From assembly GCF_030067675.1 (NCBI RefSeq), contig NZ_JASJEV010000006.1, positions 62,001 through 126,000 of the forward strand: a DNA stretch of 64,000 nucleotides. Direction: 5' to 3'. Every line of letters starts with the position of its first letter. The stretch's first letter is position 1. The position numbers and the translations under genes are program-made. Under the pieces are notes generated by a model. The model was not told the DNA's origin, did no database searches, and worked only from the letters and a program-made list of their open reading frames with translations. Positions 9,750-18,928 of the stretch are shown piece by piece. Origin of the DNA: Chelatococcus albus (GTDB lineage Bacteria; Pseudomonadota; Alphaproteobacteria; Rhizobiales; Beijerinckiaceae).

Positions 9750-10433
9750 TTGCGCGTTCTCGCCATCGACACGGCGCTCGGTGCCTGCGCCGCCTGCGTG
9801 CTGGAGAAGGGGGCGGCCGAGCCGCTCGCCCACGAGAGCCTGACCATCGATCGCGGGCATGCCGAGGCGCTGCTGCCGCTCGTCGAACGTGTCGTCGCCC
9901 ATAGCGAGGGCGGCTTCGCGGCGCTGTCGCGCGTCGCCGTCACCGTCGGCCCGGGCAGCTTCACGGGGCTGCGCGTCGGCATCGCTGCGGCGCGCGCCAT
10001 CGGGCTCGCCGCCAAGATCCCCGTGGTCGGCGTCACCACCCTGTCCGCGCTGCTCGCCCCGCTCGTCGCACGCGAGGAGAACCGCTTCCTGGCCGCGGCC
10101 ATCGATGCGCGCCACGGCCATGTCTTCTTCCAGGTCGTGGCCGCCGGCGGCCGCACCGTCATTCCGCCCCGTCACCTGTCGGTACGCGATGCGGCGCGCG
10201 CCATCGGCGCCGGGCCGGTGACGCTCTCCGGATCCGGGGCGCCCGCGGTCGCCGCCGAAGCCTTGTCCCTCGGCACCGACGCCGTGGTCGGCGAGGTCGC
10301 GCCAGCGCCGAGCATCCTCTGGGTGGCGCGACTGGGGCTCGCCGCCGACCCGGCGGCGGCCTTGCCCAAGCCCTTCTATCTGCGTTCGCCAGACGCCAGG
10401 CCACAGAACCACGTGTCCCTGCCGCGCCGATGA
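9750..10433 (+). CDS. tsaB: tRNA threonylcarbamoyladenosine biosynthesis protein TsaB
   Basis: This 227-residue ASKHA-fold protein begins RVLAIDTALGACAACV, and the VGPGSFTGLRVG segment follows. TsaB partners TsaD and TsaE in making t6A at position 37 of ANN-decoding tRNAs. The start codon is TTG at 9750, about 9 bases after a strong GGGAGAGGAG ribosome site; no in-frame ATG fits the family start. The gene overlaps rimI by 4 bases, the usual tsaB-rimI pair. Confidence 0.95.
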   Translation: MRVLAIDTALGACAACVLEKGAAEPLAHESLTIDRGHAEALLPLVERVVAHSEGGFAALSRVAVTVGPGSFTGLRVGIAAARAIGLAAKIPVVGVTTLSALLAPLVAREENRFLAAAIDARHGHVFFQVVAAGGRTVIPPRHLSVRDAARAIGAGPVTLSGSGAPAVAAEALSLGTDAVVGEVAPAPSILWVARLGLAADPAAALPKPFYLRSPDARPQNHVSLPRR

Positions 10434-10915
10434 TCCTCGATCGTCTCATGCCCCTGCCGCGCGCGCGGGTTGGCCCGCTTGCGCCGGACGCCGCAGCCAC
10501 TGCCGCCCGCATCCATGCCGAGAGCTTCGCGCGGCCGTGGGATCTGCACGAGATCGAGCGCATGCTCGCGGATGCGGCGGTCGTGGGTGACTCCGTCTTT
10601 CGTGGAGCGGCCCGGCAACCGTCGGGCTTCGTGCTGTCGCGCATCGTCCTCGACGAGGCGGAGGTGTTGACGATCGCCGTCTTCGCGCGCGACCGGAGGA
10701 GGGGGCTCGCACGGACGCTGCTGGCGCGCCACCTGGCGCGGCTCGCGGCTCGCGGCGTGCGCACGCTGTTCCTGGAGGTCGAAGAGGGCAATGCCGCCGC
10801 GATCGCGCTCTACCGGTCCTTCGGCTTCGTGCAGAGCGGGCGACGGGAGGGCTACTATCCGAAGCCTGACGGCCGGCGCGCCGCGGCGCTGACCATGCGG
10901 CTCACCCTCGGGTGA
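10430..10915 (+). CDS. rimI: Ribosomal protein S18-alanine N-acetyltransferase
   Basis: This 161-residue GNAT protein has the acetyl-CoA loop RRRGLA at residues 89-94, and LEVEEGNAAAIALYRSFGF follows, as in RimI. The likely reaction is N-terminal acetylation of ribosomal protein S18. The assignment is helped by its position overlapping tsaB (ATGA). The N-terminal approximately 20 residues are proline/arginine rich and poorly conserved. Confidence 0.9.
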   Translation: MILDRLMPLPRARVGPLAPDAAATAARIHAESFARPWDLHEIERMLADAAVVGDSVFRGAARQPSGFVLSRIVLDEAEVLTIAVFARDRRRGLARTLLARHLARLAARGVRTLFLEVEEGNAAAIALYRSFGFVQSGRREGYYPKPDGRRAAALTMRLTLG

Positions 10916-10972
10916 GCGCCGGCGGGCCGGGAGAGCCTTCGCCTATGGACCCTTCTCGCGCGCGACCTTACT

Positions 10973-10983
10973 TCCTATAAGGA
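10973..10983. promoter_or_regulatory. Dyad over a probable -10 box upstream of the Fur-family gene
   Basis: TCCT-ATA-AGGA is a perfect inverted repeat containing TATAAG (10976-10981), a reasonable -10 box. No good -35 is present 17 bases upstream (TTCTCG). The arrangement would allow repression by a dimeric regulator, possibly the Fur-family protein itself. It resembles the dyad before irr (39924-39939). Confidence 0.35.
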
Positions 10984-11009
10984 CACGTGACTGCAACGAT
11001 CACACGAGG

Positions 11010-11462
11010 ATGACGGGCGTGACCACGGCAAAGGCCCGCGCGAGCAAGCCCAACGCGATCGAGCGCGCCTGCGTCGAGCGCGGCCTGCGCATGACGGGCC
11101 AGAGGCGCATCATCGCGCGCGTCATCGGCGAAGCGCACGACCATCCCGACGTGGTCGAGCTGCATCGCCGTGCCGCGGCGGTGGACGAGCGCATTTCGCT
11201 GTCCACCGTCTATCGCACGGTCAAGCTTCTCGAGGACCAGGGCATCGTCGAGCGCCACGAGTTCGGCGACGGGCGCGCCCGCTATGAGCGGGTGCCCAAG
11301 GAGCACCACGATCACCTCATCGATCTCAAGACCGGTGACGTGATCGAGTTCCACTCCGAAGAGATCGAGCGCCTGCAGGCCGAGATTGCCCGCCGGCTGG
11401 GCTACAGGCTCGTGCACCATCGGCTCGAGCTCTATGCTGTGCCCCTCGACGAGGGCGATTGA
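11010..11462 (+). CDS. Fur family transcriptional regulator, Mur-like
   Basis: This 150-residue Fur-family repressor has the winged-helix motif RMTGQRRIIARVI and DNA-recognition segment SLSTVYRTVKLLEDQGI. The metal region reads EHHDHLIDLKTGDVIEFHSEEIE. The CxxC structural zinc site of classical Fur is replaced (LIDLKTGD), as in the Rhizobiales proteins known as Fur/Mur that respond mainly to manganese. It probably represses metal-uptake genes, but which metal it senses is inferred. The ATG at 11010 directly follows GAGG; a GTG at 11019 has better ribosome-site spacing. Confidence 0.9.
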   Translation: MTGVTTAKARASKPNAIERACVERGLRMTGQRRIIARVIGEAHDHPDVVELHRRAAAVDERISLSTVYRTVKLLEDQGIVERHEFGDGRARYERVPKEHHDHLIDLKTGDVIEFHSEEIERLQAEIARRLGYRLVHHRLELYAVPLDEGD

Positions 11463-11467
11463 TCGCC

Positions 11468-12256
11468 ATGCTCTCCGTTCGTGCGGTGGCGAAGGTCGCG
11501 GCGCTCGTTCCCGTGGTCGCGATCGGCATTCCGGCCCAGTGGGCGGTGCTCAGGTTCGGCCTCGGCCACCCGGGCGCGATTCCCTGGCTCTTCCATCGCA
11601 TCGTCTGCCGCGTGCTCGGCATTCGGCGCGTGGTGACCGGGCACCCGCCGAACGGTGAGCCGGCGCTCATTCTGGCGAATCACGTCTCCTGGCTCGACAT
11701 CACGGTCATCGGCAGCCTGATGCCCCTGTCCTTCGTCGCCAAGTCGGAGATCGCGGGCTGGCCGCTGTTCGGCCTTTTCGCAAAGCTGCAACGCTCGGTC
11801 TTCATCGACCGGACGCGACGCAGCGCCACGGCCGTGGCGAACGAGACGATCGCCCACCGCCTGAAGCGGGGCGAGGCGATCGTGTTGTTCGCCGAGGGCA
11901 CGACCGGTGACGGTCACCGCCTCCTGCCCTTCCGTTCGGCGCTCGTCGGCGCGGCGCGCGACGCCCTCGCCGACCCGGACGCGCCGCGCATCGCCCTCAA
12001 GCCGCTGTCGATTGCCTATGTGCGGCGCCACGGCCTGCCGCTCGGGCGCGCGGGGCAGCCGCACGTCGCCTGGTACGGTGACATGGATCTCCTGCCGCAC
12101 CTGAAGGCGATCCTCGCCGACGGACCGATCGACGTGCATCTCGCCTGGGGCGAATCGATCCCCTTCGATGCCGAGACGGACCGCAAGGCCGTGACGCGCC
12201 GGGCCGAGCGGGCGGTGCGGGCGACGTTTCGGGCAGCCCTGCGCGGGCGCGACTGA
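11468..12256 (+). CDS. Lysophospholipid acyltransferase, PlsC family
   Basis: This membrane-associated 1-acylglycerol-3-phosphate O-acyltransferase type enzyme has 262 residues from the ATG at 11468. The catalytic HX4D motif is in ANHVSWLDI, the acyl-acceptor loop is FIDRTRR, and the downstream motif is FAEGTTGDG. A hydrophobic N-terminal segment anchors it. It follows the Fur-family stop by 5 bases; a TTG at 11459 overlapping that stop is another possible start. It could make phosphatidic acid or an acyl-ornithine lipid; the sequence does not decide. Confidence 0.88.
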   Translation: MLSVRAVAKVAALVPVVAIGIPAQWAVLRFGLGHPGAIPWLFHRIVCRVLGIRRVVTGHPPNGEPALILANHVSWLDITVIGSLMPLSFVAKSEIAGWPLFGLFAKLQRSVFIDRTRRSATAVANETIAHRLKRGEAIVLFAEGTTGDGHRLLPFRSALVGAARDALADPDAPRIALKPLSIAYVRRHGLPLGRAGQPHVAWYGDMDLLPHLKAILADGPIDVHLAWGESIPFDAETDRKAVTRRAERAVRATFRAALRGRD

Positions 12257-12370
12257 TGGCGTCATGCAAACGCAGCCGGGGCTTGGCTATTCTCTCGGAA
12301 GGCGAGAAGCCTTAAACAGAATGGCAAGAGCGCCTTGCGGGCTCCCGGAGCGCCCCTGGGGCGCGGAACT

Positions 12371-13780
12371 GTGAATCGCGTGCGAAACGAACAAGTGAAG
12401 AAGGTTTTCGTCAAATCCTACGGCTGCCAGATGAACGTCTACGATGCCGAGCGCATGGCGGACGTCTTGGCGCCGCAGGGCTATGTCGAGACGGCTGACG
12501 CCGAGGACGCCGACCTCGTCATCCTCAACACCTGCCATATCCGCGAGAAGGCAGCCGAGAAGGTCTTCTCCGAGCTCGGGCGCGTGCGCAAGCTGAAGGA
12601 CGAGCGGGCCGCCGACGGGCGCGAAACGACCGTCGTCGTCGCCGGCTGCGTGGCACAGGCGGAGGGGGGCGAGATCGTGCGGCGCGCGCCGGTCGTCGAT
12701 CTGGTCGTCGGTCCCCAGAGCTACCACCGCCTGCCGGAGTTGCTCGCCAAGGCGCGCGAAACGCGGGGCGTCGTCGACACCGAATTCCCGGTCGAGGACA
12801 AGTTCGACCATCTGCCGCGTCCCTCGCGCGACAAGATCCGCTCACGCGGTGTCTCGGCCTTCCTCACGGTACAGGAGGGCTGCGACAAGTTCTGTACCTT
12901 CTGTGTCGTGCCTTACACGCGCGGCGCCGAGGTGTCGCGCCCGGCCGCCAAGATCCTCTCGGAGGCCGAGGAGCTTGCCGCCGCAGGCGTGCGCGAGCTC
13001 ACCGTCATCGGCCAGAATGTCAATGCCTACCACGGCGAGGGACCCGACGGGCGCGACTGGTCGCTGGGCCGCCTGCTGCGGCGCCTTGCCGAGGTGCCGG
13101 GCGTGGCGCGCATTCGCTACACGACGAGCCACCCGCGCGACATGGACGAGGAGCTCGTCGCCGCCCACCGGGACCTCGGCGCCCTGATGCCCTATCTGCA
13201 CTTGCCGGTGCAGTCGGGATCGGACCGCATTCTGGCGGCGATGAACCGCCGCCACAGCGGCGACGACTACCGCCGCATTATCGAGCGTGTGCGCGCGGCG
13301 CGGCCCGACATCGCGCTCTCTTCCGACTTCATCGTCGGCTTCCCCGGCGAGAGCGATGCCGACTTCGCCGAAACGATGCGCCTCGTGCGCGAGATGCGCT
13401 TCGCCAGTGCCTTCTCGTTCAAGTACAGCGCTCGCCCCGGCACGCCCGCAGCCGAGATGGATGGGCAGGTGCCGGAGGAGGTGAAGGCGGCCCGGCTCGC
13501 CGAACTTCAGCAGCAGCTCGAGGTCGATCGGCAGGCGTTCAATCGCGCCATGGTGGGTCGGACCGTGGAGGTGCTCTTCGAGCGGGCGGGCCGCCATGCG
13601 GGCCAGATGGTCGGCAAGTCGCCCTATCTGCAGGCCGTACACGTCGAGGCGGACGACATCGCCATCGGCGACCTGGCTCCCGTCGAGATCGTCGAGGCAG
13701 CCCCCAACAGCCTGCACGGCCGCAAGAAGGGCCACGAGGGCGCCGCGGCGCCGAACGCGGGGAGGGCGAGCGCCGCTTGA
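12371..13780 (+). CDS. miaB: tRNA-2-methylthio-N6-isopentenyladenosine synthase
   Basis: This radical-SAM methylthiotransferase modifies A37 of tRNAs reading UNN codons. The N-terminal UPF0004 domain ([18 protein letters not shown]) carries the auxiliary Fe-S cysteines. The radical-SAM cysteines C171, C175 and C178 lie in CDKFCTFC, and a TRAM domain closes the C-terminus. No ATG fits the start: the GTG at 12371 was chosen, with GTG at 12380 or 12395 and TTG at 12335 as alternatives. It follows the acyltransferase, as in other Rhizobiales. Confidence 0.95.
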   Translation: MNRVRNEQVKKVFVKSYGCQMNVYDAERMADVLAPQGYVETADAEDADLVILNTCHIREKAAEKVFSELGRVRKLKDERAADGRETTVVVAGCVAQAEGGEIVRRAPVVDLVVGPQSYHRLPELLAKARETRGVVDTEFPVEDKFDHLPRPSRDKIRSRGVSAFLTVQEGCDKFCTFCVVPYTRGAEVSRPAAKILSEAEELAAAGVRELTVIGQNVNAYHGEGPDGRDWSLGRLLRRLAEVPGVARIRYTTSHPRDMDEELVAAHRDLGALMPYLHLPVQSGSDRILAAMNRRHSGDDYRRIIERVRAARPDIALSSDFIVGFPGESDADFAETMRLVREMRFASAFSFKYSARPGTPAAEMDGQVPEEVKAARLAELQQQLEVDRQAFNRAMVGRTVEVLFERAGRHAGQMVGKSPYLQAVHVEADDIAIGDLAPVEIVEAAPNSLHGRKKGHEGAAAPNAGRASAA

Positions 13781-13862
13781 TCGCCGCCGTCGGCCGGGCA
13801 GGAATTGCGGACGCCGGTGCAAGACGCCGGGGTTCGGGAATGCTGGAAGACTCTGAGACCCT

Positions 13863-13909
13863 GCAGGTCTGCCTTCGCCGGGCCTGTAGTCCGATCGAGG
13901 CAGGCCTGC
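13863..13909 (+). promoter_or_regulatory. Long hairpin in the phoH leader
   Basis: GCAGGTCTGCCT (13863-13874) pairs with AGGCAGGCCTGC (13898-13909): 12 base pairs with one G-U wobble and a 23-base loop. It ends 4 bases before the strong GGGGAGGAG ribosome site. No U-tract follows, so it is not an intrinsic terminator; it may be a cis-acting leader structure for the phoH operon. Confidence 0.5.
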
Positions 13910-13925
13910 TTGGGGAGGAGCCGCA

Positions 13926-15029
13926 TTGAGGGGAGAGAACGACGTGCCGCAGCGTCTGATGCGGGGACGTCCTCCGGTGGCGGGTGCGCCTGGGGGTGAC
14001 GATGGGGCCGAAATCGTGCTCGCCTTCGACGACAACAAGCTGGCGAGCCTCGTCTTCGGTCAGTACGACCAGAATCTCGCCCATATCGAGCGCCGCCTCG
14101 GCGTCCTGGCCAATGCCAACGGCAATCACGTGATCATCAAGGGCCGGCCCGACGCTTCCGAACAGGCGCGCCGCGTGCTCGAGAGCCTCTATGAGCGCGT
14201 GCGCGGCGGCGAGACCGTGAGCCTTGGCGACGTCGACGGCGCCATCCAGGAGAGCGCCCTGCAGGGTAGCCTGTTCCCCTCGGTCGAGGCCCCGGGCCGC
14301 GGCAGCTTCGAGCAGATCGCCACGCGCAAGCGCGGCGTCGTCAAGGCCCGCAACGCGGCGCAGGACGCCTATCTCAGGGCGCTGCGCCGCTTCGAGCTCG
14401 TCTTTGCGGAGGGGCCGGCCGGGACGGGCAAGACCTGGCTCGCCGTGGGCCATGCCGTGTCGCTCCTGGAGCAGGGCATCGTCGAGCGTCTCATCCTGTC
14501 GCGGCCGGCGGTCGAGGCGGGCGAGCGCCTGGGCTTCCTTCCCGGCGACATGCGCGAGAAGGTCGATCCCTATCTGCGGCCGATCTACGACGCGCTCTAC
14601 GACTTCATGGAGGCGCGGCATGTCGAACGCGGCCTCACGACGGGCCAGATCGAGGTCGCGCCGCTCGCCTTCATGCGCGGCCGCACCCTCTCCGGCGCCT
14701 GCGTCCTGCTCGACGAGGCGCAGAACTGCACCACCATGCAGATGAAGATGTTCCTCACCCGTCTGGGCGAGGGTTCGCGCATGATCGTCAACGGCGACCC
14801 GACGCAGATCGACCTGCCGCCGGGGCAGAAGTCGGGCCTGATCGAGGCCATGCGCATCCTCGACGGCGTCGAGGGCATCGGGCATATCGTCTTCCGCGAG
14901 GGCGACGTGGTGCGCCACGATCTGGTCAGGCGGATCGTCAAGGCCTATGAGGATGACCTGAAGGCGGAACGGCCCGAGCCGGCGCCCGAGCGGGGCCGCC
15001 GCCGCAAGACCGAGATCGGCGAATCGTGA
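13926..15029 (+). CDS. PhoH-like ATPase (PhoL)
   Basis: This 367-residue P-loop ATPase of the PhoH family has an N-terminal KH-like region, Walker A GPAGTGKT at residues 163-170 and Walker B VLLDEAQN at 260-267. PhoH-like proteins are linked to RNA metabolism through their constant neighbour ybeY, which overlaps the stop here. Two starts are plausible: TTG at 13926 behind GGGGAGGAG, and GTG at 13944 behind GGGGAGAG. It heads the phoH-ybeY-corC-lnt operon. Confidence 0.93.
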   Translation: MRGENDVPQRLMRGRPPVAGAPGGDDGAEIVLAFDDNKLASLVFGQYDQNLAHIERRLGVLANANGNHVIIKGRPDASEQARRVLESLYERVRGGETVSLGDVDGAIQESALQGSLFPSVEAPGRGSFEQIATRKRGVVKARNAAQDAYLRALRRFELVFAEGPAGTGKTWLAVGHAVSLLEQGIVERLILSRPAVEAGERLGFLPGDMREKVDPYLRPIYDALYDFMEARHVERGLTTGQIEVAPLAFMRGRTLSGACVLLDEAQNCTTMQMKMFLTRLGEGSRMIVNGDPTQIDLPPGQKSGLIEAMRILDGVEGIGHIVFREGDVVRHDLVRRIVKAYEDDLKAERPEPAPERGRRRKTEIGES

Positions 15030-15538
15030 ACGGGCCGAGCATAGACATCGTCGCCGCGAGCGACCTTTGGCAGGCCCTGCCCGACGCGGGTCCCTTGGTG
15101 GAACGCGCCGTGGCCGTCGGGCTTGCCGCGGCTGACAGGCGCATCCTGCCCGGGGCGGAGCTCAGCATCGTCCTCACCGACGATGCCTCCATCCGTGGTC
15201 TCAATCGGCAGTGGCGGGGGCTCGACAAGCCGACGAACGTCCTCTCCTTTCCCGGCGCGGCGGTGGACCGGCTGGCCGAGGCGCCGCATCTCGGTGACAT
15301 CGTCGTGGCCTTCGAGACCGTGCAGCGGGAGGCCGAAGCCGAGGGCAAGAGCCTTGCCGACCACACGGCCCATCTCGTCATACACGGACTGCTGCATCTC
15401 CTCGGCTACGATCACGAGACGGATGCCGAGGCCGAGGACATGGAGGCCCGCGAGGTGGCGGCGCTCGCGCGACTGGGCATCGCCGACCCCTATGCCGACG
15501 CGGGCGCGGTGCCCGCCCGGGCCACTACGGAGACCTGA
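15026..15538 (+). CDS. ybeY: Endoribonuclease YbeY
   Basis: This 170-residue zinc-dependent single-strand endoribonuclease is involved in 16S rRNA maturation and ribosome quality control. The catalytic motif HGLLHLLGYDH supplies H120, H124 and H130. The start is GTG at 15026, overlapping the phoH stop (GTGA). In Rhizobiales, YbeY also affects sRNA regulation; that role is known for the family, not visible here. Confidence 0.96.
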   Translation: MNGPSIDIVAASDLWQALPDAGPLVERAVAVGLAAADRRILPGAELSIVLTDDASIRGLNRQWRGLDKPTNVLSFPGAAVDRLAEAPHLGDIVVAFETVQREAEAEGKSLADHTAHLVIHGLLHLLGYDHETDAEAEDMEAREVAALARLGIADPYADAGAVPARATTET

Positions 15539-15544
15539 TACCCC

Positions 15545-16687
15545 ATGAGCGACGATCGAAGTTCGAGGTCCGGCCCCGGCACGACGCCGGGGCGCGAAAC
15601 GGGCGAGCGCTGGATCGACCGGCTGCTCGCCGGCCTCGGCCTGCGTGCCGGCCCTTCGATCCGCGACGATCTCGAGGACGCGCTCGAGGAAACGGCCCCG
15701 GGCGGGGAGTTCTCCCCGCTGGAGCGCGCCATGCTCAAGAACGTGCTGGCGCTGCGCGAGCTGCGCGTCGACGACGCCATGGTGCCGCGCGCCGACATCA
15801 TCGCCGTGCAGGTCGGCGCGACGCTCGAGGAGGTGCTGCACAGCTTCCGGACCGCCGGCCACTCGCGCCTGCCCGTCTACGGGGAGACACTCGATGATCC
15901 GCGCGGCATGATTCACATTCGCGACTTCGTCGACTTCATTGCCGCCCAGGCGGAGGCCGGGGTGCGGCCGCGCGGTCTGCGCGGCGCGCGCGAGGGGGCG
16001 CGTTTCGGCCTGGATCTCTCCATGCCGTTGTCCGCCGCCAAGATCCTGCGGCCGGTGCTCTACGTGCCGCCGTCGATGCCGGCCATGGACCTTCTCGTGA
16101 AGATGCAGGCAACGCGCACCCACATGGCCCTCGTCATCGACGAGTACGGCGGCACCGACGGGCTCGTGTCCATGGAGGATCTCGTCGAGATGGTCGTCGG
16201 CGACATCGAGGACGAACACGACGAGGAAGAGGCCCCGCAGATCGCGCGCGGTGAGCATGGCACGTTCACGGTCGACGCGCGCGCGAGCCTGGAGGAGGTT
16301 GCCGGGGCGATCGGCGTGGAACTCGCTGAGGCCGAAGTCGCGGAGGAGGTCGATACGCTCGGGGGCCTCATCGTCACGCTCGCCGGGCGTGTGCCGGTGC
16401 GTGGCGAGCTCGTCCCGGGGCCGGGCGGCCTCGAGTTCGAGGTGCTCGACGCCGATCCGCGCCGGCTGAAGCGCATTCGTGTGCATCTGCGCGGTGCCGA
16501 GGCCGGAGACCATCGCAAGGGCCCCCGGCGGGAACAGGGCGCGGCGACGGCGGCGGCGGAGGCCCTTGCGCGCGGTCCGGCGGCGGACCAGAGTGCGCCG
16601 GCATCGACCGGCGACGCCGCTCCCGCGGCTTCCACGGTCTCCCCGCCCGCTCCGGAATCGTCCACGCCGAAGACCGGCACCGCATGA
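15545..16687 (+). CDS. Hemolysin/CorC family CBS-domain protein
   Basis: This 380-residue cytoplasmic protein of the HlyC/CorC group has a pair of CBS domains (about residues 70-210, including [10 protein letters not shown] and [17 protein letters not shown]) and a CorC_HlyC domain (about 240-320). The C-terminal 50 residues are rich in alanine, proline and serine and are likely disordered. No membrane domain is present, unlike full-length CorB/TlyC. Its stop overlaps the lnt start by 4 bases. It may support Mg/Co homeostasis; the name hemolysin is historical. Confidence 0.92.
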   Translation: MSDDRSSRSGPGTTPGRETGERWIDRLLAGLGLRAGPSIRDDLEDALEETAPGGEFSPLERAMLKNVLALRELRVDDAMVPRADIIAVQVGATLEEVLHSFRTAGHSRLPVYGETLDDPRGMIHIRDFVDFIAAQAEAGVRPRGLRGAREGARFGLDLSMPLSAAKILRPVLYVPPSMPAMDLLVKMQATRTHMALVIDEYGGTDGLVSMEDLVEMVVGDIEDEHDEEEAPQIARGEHGTFTVDARASLEEVAGAIGVELAEAEVAEEVDTLGGLIVTLAGRVPVRGELVPGPGGLEFEVLDADPRRLKRIRVHLRGAEAGDHRKGPRREQGAATAAAEALARGPAADQSAPASTGDAAPAASTVSPPAPESSTPKTGTA

Positions 16688-18276
16688 CGGCACTTGCCCA
16701 CCGCGTGATCCTCGCCTGGGGATGGCCGCGGCGTCTCATCGCTCTCTTCGCCGGGGCGATCGGGGCGCTCGCCATGCCGCCTTTCGGCATCTGGCCGCTG
16801 CTGATCGTGGCCATGACTGTTGCAGTCTGGCTCGTCGACGGTTCGGCTCACGGCGGCAGGGGCGGGCGTTGGGCGACGATTCGCGCCGCGGCTGCGGCGG
16901 GATGGTGGTTCGGCTTCGGCTATTTCGTTGCCGGTCTGTGGTGGCTCGGCGCCGCCTTCCTGGTGGAAGCGGAGGAATTCGCCTGGGCCCTGCCGCTCGG
17001 CGTGCTCGGCCTGCCGGCGGGCCTTGCGGTCTTTCCGGCACTCGGCTTTGCGCTCGCGCGGCTCCTGTGGCCGGCGGGCGGCATGCGCTTGCTCGGCCTC
17101 GCCGCCGGCCTCGGAGCGAGCGAATGGCTGCGCGGCCATGTTCTGACGGGTTTTCCCTGGAACAGCTTCGGCATGGCCTTCGGCCAGCACCCCCTGATGG
17201 CGCAGGCGGCGTCAGTTGTCGGGCTCTATGGTCTCACGCTTGCCGCCGTCGCGATCTGCGCCGCGCCGGCGACGCTCGGCACCGAGGAGGGGCGCGCCCG
17301 TTGGACGGCGCCGTTGCTGGCGCTGCTGGCGCTCATCGGTCTTGCCGGCTACGGCCTGTGGCGCATCCCGCAAGGACCGACGGCGACGGTCGTGGGCGTG
17401 AAGCTGCGCATCATGCAGCCCAACCTGCCGCAGGATGCCAAATTCCGTCCCGACAACAAGGACGGGATCATGCAGCGCTATCTGACGCTCAGCGACCGTG
17501 CCACCTCGCCGCAGTCGAACGGCGTCGGGGATGCGACGCATCTCATCTGGCCGGAATCCGCCTTTCCCTTCCTCCTGGCGCGCGACCCCGCGGCTCTGGC
17601 GCAGATCGCGGCGCTCCTGCCGACGGGCACGACGCTCATCACGGGAGCGGCTCGCGCCGACACGCCGCTGCCGGGCGAGACCGCCTATCGCTTCTACAAC
17701 TCGATCTACGTCATCCGGGACGACGGCACGATTATCGGCACCTACGACAAGGTGCATCTCGTGCCCTTCGGTGAATACCTGCCGCTCGGGGCGCTGCTGC
17801 AGCGCCTGGGGCTGCGGCAATTCGTCCATGTGCCGGGCGGCTTCGAGGCGGGGACGCGCCGCGCCCCCCTCTCGGTGCCGGGTCTGTCGGCCGCCGCGCC
17901 GCTCATCTGCTACGAGGCCATCTTTCCGGGCGAGGTCGTGCCCGACGGTCAGAGGCCCGTCGTCCTCCTCAATGTAACCAACGACGCCTGGTTCGGGCTG
18001 ACGCCCGGCCCCTATCAGCATCTCGCCCAGGCGAGGCTGCGCGCGGTCGAGGAGGGGCTGCCGCTGGTGCGTGCCGCCAACACGGGCATTTCGGCCGTTG
18101 TCGACGCTTACGGCCGGATTGTGGAACGGCTGCCACTTGGGGTGGAAGGCGTTCTAGATTCTCAACTTCCGGCAGCAATTAATACCACAATTTATGCACG
18201 ATTTAGAGATGTATCTTTCCTGGTCGTGATTGTATGTTTCGCGGCCTTTTCGTTTGCCGCGCGTTCGCGCGGCTGA
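16684..18276 (+). CDS. lnt: Apolipoprotein N-acyltransferase
   Basis: This 530-residue inner-membrane enzyme transfers the third acyl chain to lipoproteins. An N-terminal hydrophobic domain of several helices is followed by a nitrilase-like domain. The triad is recognisable: Glu in IWPESAFPF, Lys in [13 protein letters not shown] and Cys in LICYEAIFP. The last ~30 codons (18151-18240) are strikingly AT-rich and use codons rare elsewhere in the window (CTA, AGA, GTA, ATT), although the encoded C-terminal membrane helix looks normal. That patch lies just upstream of the PraR-like gene. Confidence 0.96.
   Translation: MTALAHRVILAWGWPRRLIALFAGAIGALAMPPFGIWPLLIVAMTVAVWLVDGSAHGGRGGRWATIRAAAAAGWWFGFGYFVAGLWWLGAAFLVEAEEFAWALPLGVLGLPAGLAVFPALGFALARLLWPAGGMRLLGLAAGLGASEWLRGHVLTGFPWNSFGMAFGQHPLMAQAASVVGLYGLTLAAVAICAAPATLGTEEGRARWTAPLLALLALIGLAGYGLWRIPQGPTATVVGVKLRIMQPNLPQDAKFRPDNKDGIMQRYLTLSDRATSPQSNGVGDATHLIWPESAFPFLLARDPAALAQIAALLPTGTTLITGAARADTPLPGETAYRFYNSIYVIRDDGTIIGTYDKVHLVPFGEYLPLGALLQRLGLRQFVHVPGGFEAGTRRAPLSVPGLSAAAPLICYEAIFPGEVVPDGQRPVVLLNVTNDAWFGLTPGPYQHLAQARLRAVEEGLPLVRAANTGISAVVDAYGRIVERLPLGVEGVLDSQLPAAINTTIYARFRDVSFLVVIVCFAAFSFAARSRG
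18151..18240. promoter_or_regulatory. AT-rich patch at the lnt 3' end, probable control region of the PraR-like gene
   Basis: By hand count 34 of these 90 bases are G or C (about 38%), in a window where neighbouring genes look near 65-70%. It contains a small dyad, AGAGAT-GT-ATCTTT (18205-18218, one wobble). The downstream regulator starts at 18357. An embedded promoter/operator is the simplest explanation, inferred from composition and position. Confidence 0.45.
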
Positions 18277-18356
18277 TCTGCGAGCCATTTGAGTGAAAAT
18301 TTTTCCGAAGCCGGGGCGCGGCCGCGGATTCGCGGCGCAGTGAGGAACAACTGGAA

Positions 18357-18779
18357 ATGAAGAAGGCCCCCAATCCAATCGACAAACATGTCGGCAGCCG
18401 TGTGCGCATGCGCCGCATGCTCGTCGGCATGAGCCAGGAAAAGCTGGGCGATGCGCTGGGGCTGACGTTCCAGCAGGTTCAGAAATACGAGAAGGGCACG
18501 AACCGCATCGGTGCGAGCCGCCTGCAGCAGATCTCCAAGGTCCTGGGCGTGCCGGTCGAGTTCTTCTTCGATGGCGCCCCGCATGCGGATGCCGCCCACG
18601 TCAACGGCGAGGGTTTCGCCGAAACGCCGGCGGCCGCCTACGTGTCCGACTTCCTTGCGACAAGCGAGGGCGTGCAGCTGACGAAGGCCTTCGTGCGCAT
18701 CAAGGATCCGAAGCTGCGGCGGCGCATCATCGATCTCGTCGCCACGATCGCCGGAGACGACGAACAGGCGTCCGGTTAA
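18357..18779 (+). CDS. XRE-family helix-turn-helix regulator, PraR-like
   Basis: This 140-residue DNA-binding protein has an N-terminal Cro/CI-type HTH domain (about residues 8-66) containing [20 protein letters not shown] and [16 protein letters not shown]. The C-terminal half ends in a helical segment, [18 protein letters not shown]. Its sequence type and position before metK match PraR/PhrR-like regulators of Rhizobiales, which affect quorum sensing, biofilm and host interaction genes. The specific targets here are unknown. It is followed by metK, perhaps from a separate promoter. Confidence 0.88.
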   Translation: MKKAPNPIDKHVGSRVRMRRMLVGMSQEKLGDALGLTFQQVQKYEKGTNRIGASRLQQISKVLGVPVEFFFDGAPHADAAHVNGEGFAETPAAAYVSDFLATSEGVQLTKAFVRIKDPKLRRRIIDLVATIAGDDEQASG

Positions 18780-18823
18780 GACCCCGTTTCGTTCGCTCAA
18801 ACGAACGCGTCCGTCTTTTCGCC

Positions 18824-18829
18824 TTGACC
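18824..18829 (+). promoter_or_regulatory. Candidate -35 box of metK
   Basis: TTGACC at 18824-18829 is a good -35, but the hexamer 17 bases on (CACAAC) is a poor -10. If used, transcription would start near 18859, just before the 18865-18905 hairpin, giving a leader of roughly 70 bases. Confidence 0.3.
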
Positions 18830-18864
18830 CGGATCGGCGGCACTGTCACAACACCGCGCCCCTT

Positions 18865-18913
18865 GCGGAAGCTGCGGACGTGGGATGGTGCGCGGCAGCT
18901 TTCGCCTCCACCA
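18865..18913 (+). promoter_or_regulatory. Stem-loop with possible H-type pseudoknot upstream of metK
   Basis: GCGGAAGCTGC (18865-18875) pairs with GCAGCTTTCGC (18895-18905): 11 base pairs, one a G-U wobble, with a 19-base loop. Loop bases TGGTG (18886-18890) are complementary to CACCA (18909-18913), 3 bases after the stem. The second helix ends 2 bases before the AAGGAAAG ribosome site of metK. The shape recalls SAM-sensing pseudoknots, but the sequence does not match the SAM-II or SAM/SAH consensus that I know. Confidence 0.5.
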
Positions 18914-18928
18914 CAAGGAAAGAAAGCC

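Noticed and set aside
18790-18807. Hairpin CGTTCG-CTCAAA-CGAACG after the PraR-like gene as a terminator
   Set aside because: Only 6 bp and the T-run (TCTTTTC) begins about 10 bases later, too weak and distant to call an intrinsic terminator with confidence.
18845-18852. GTCACAAC as a piece of a SAM/SAH riboswitch
   Set aside because: The known element needs a matching GTGAC stem and a GCTTCC loop; neither is present here in register.
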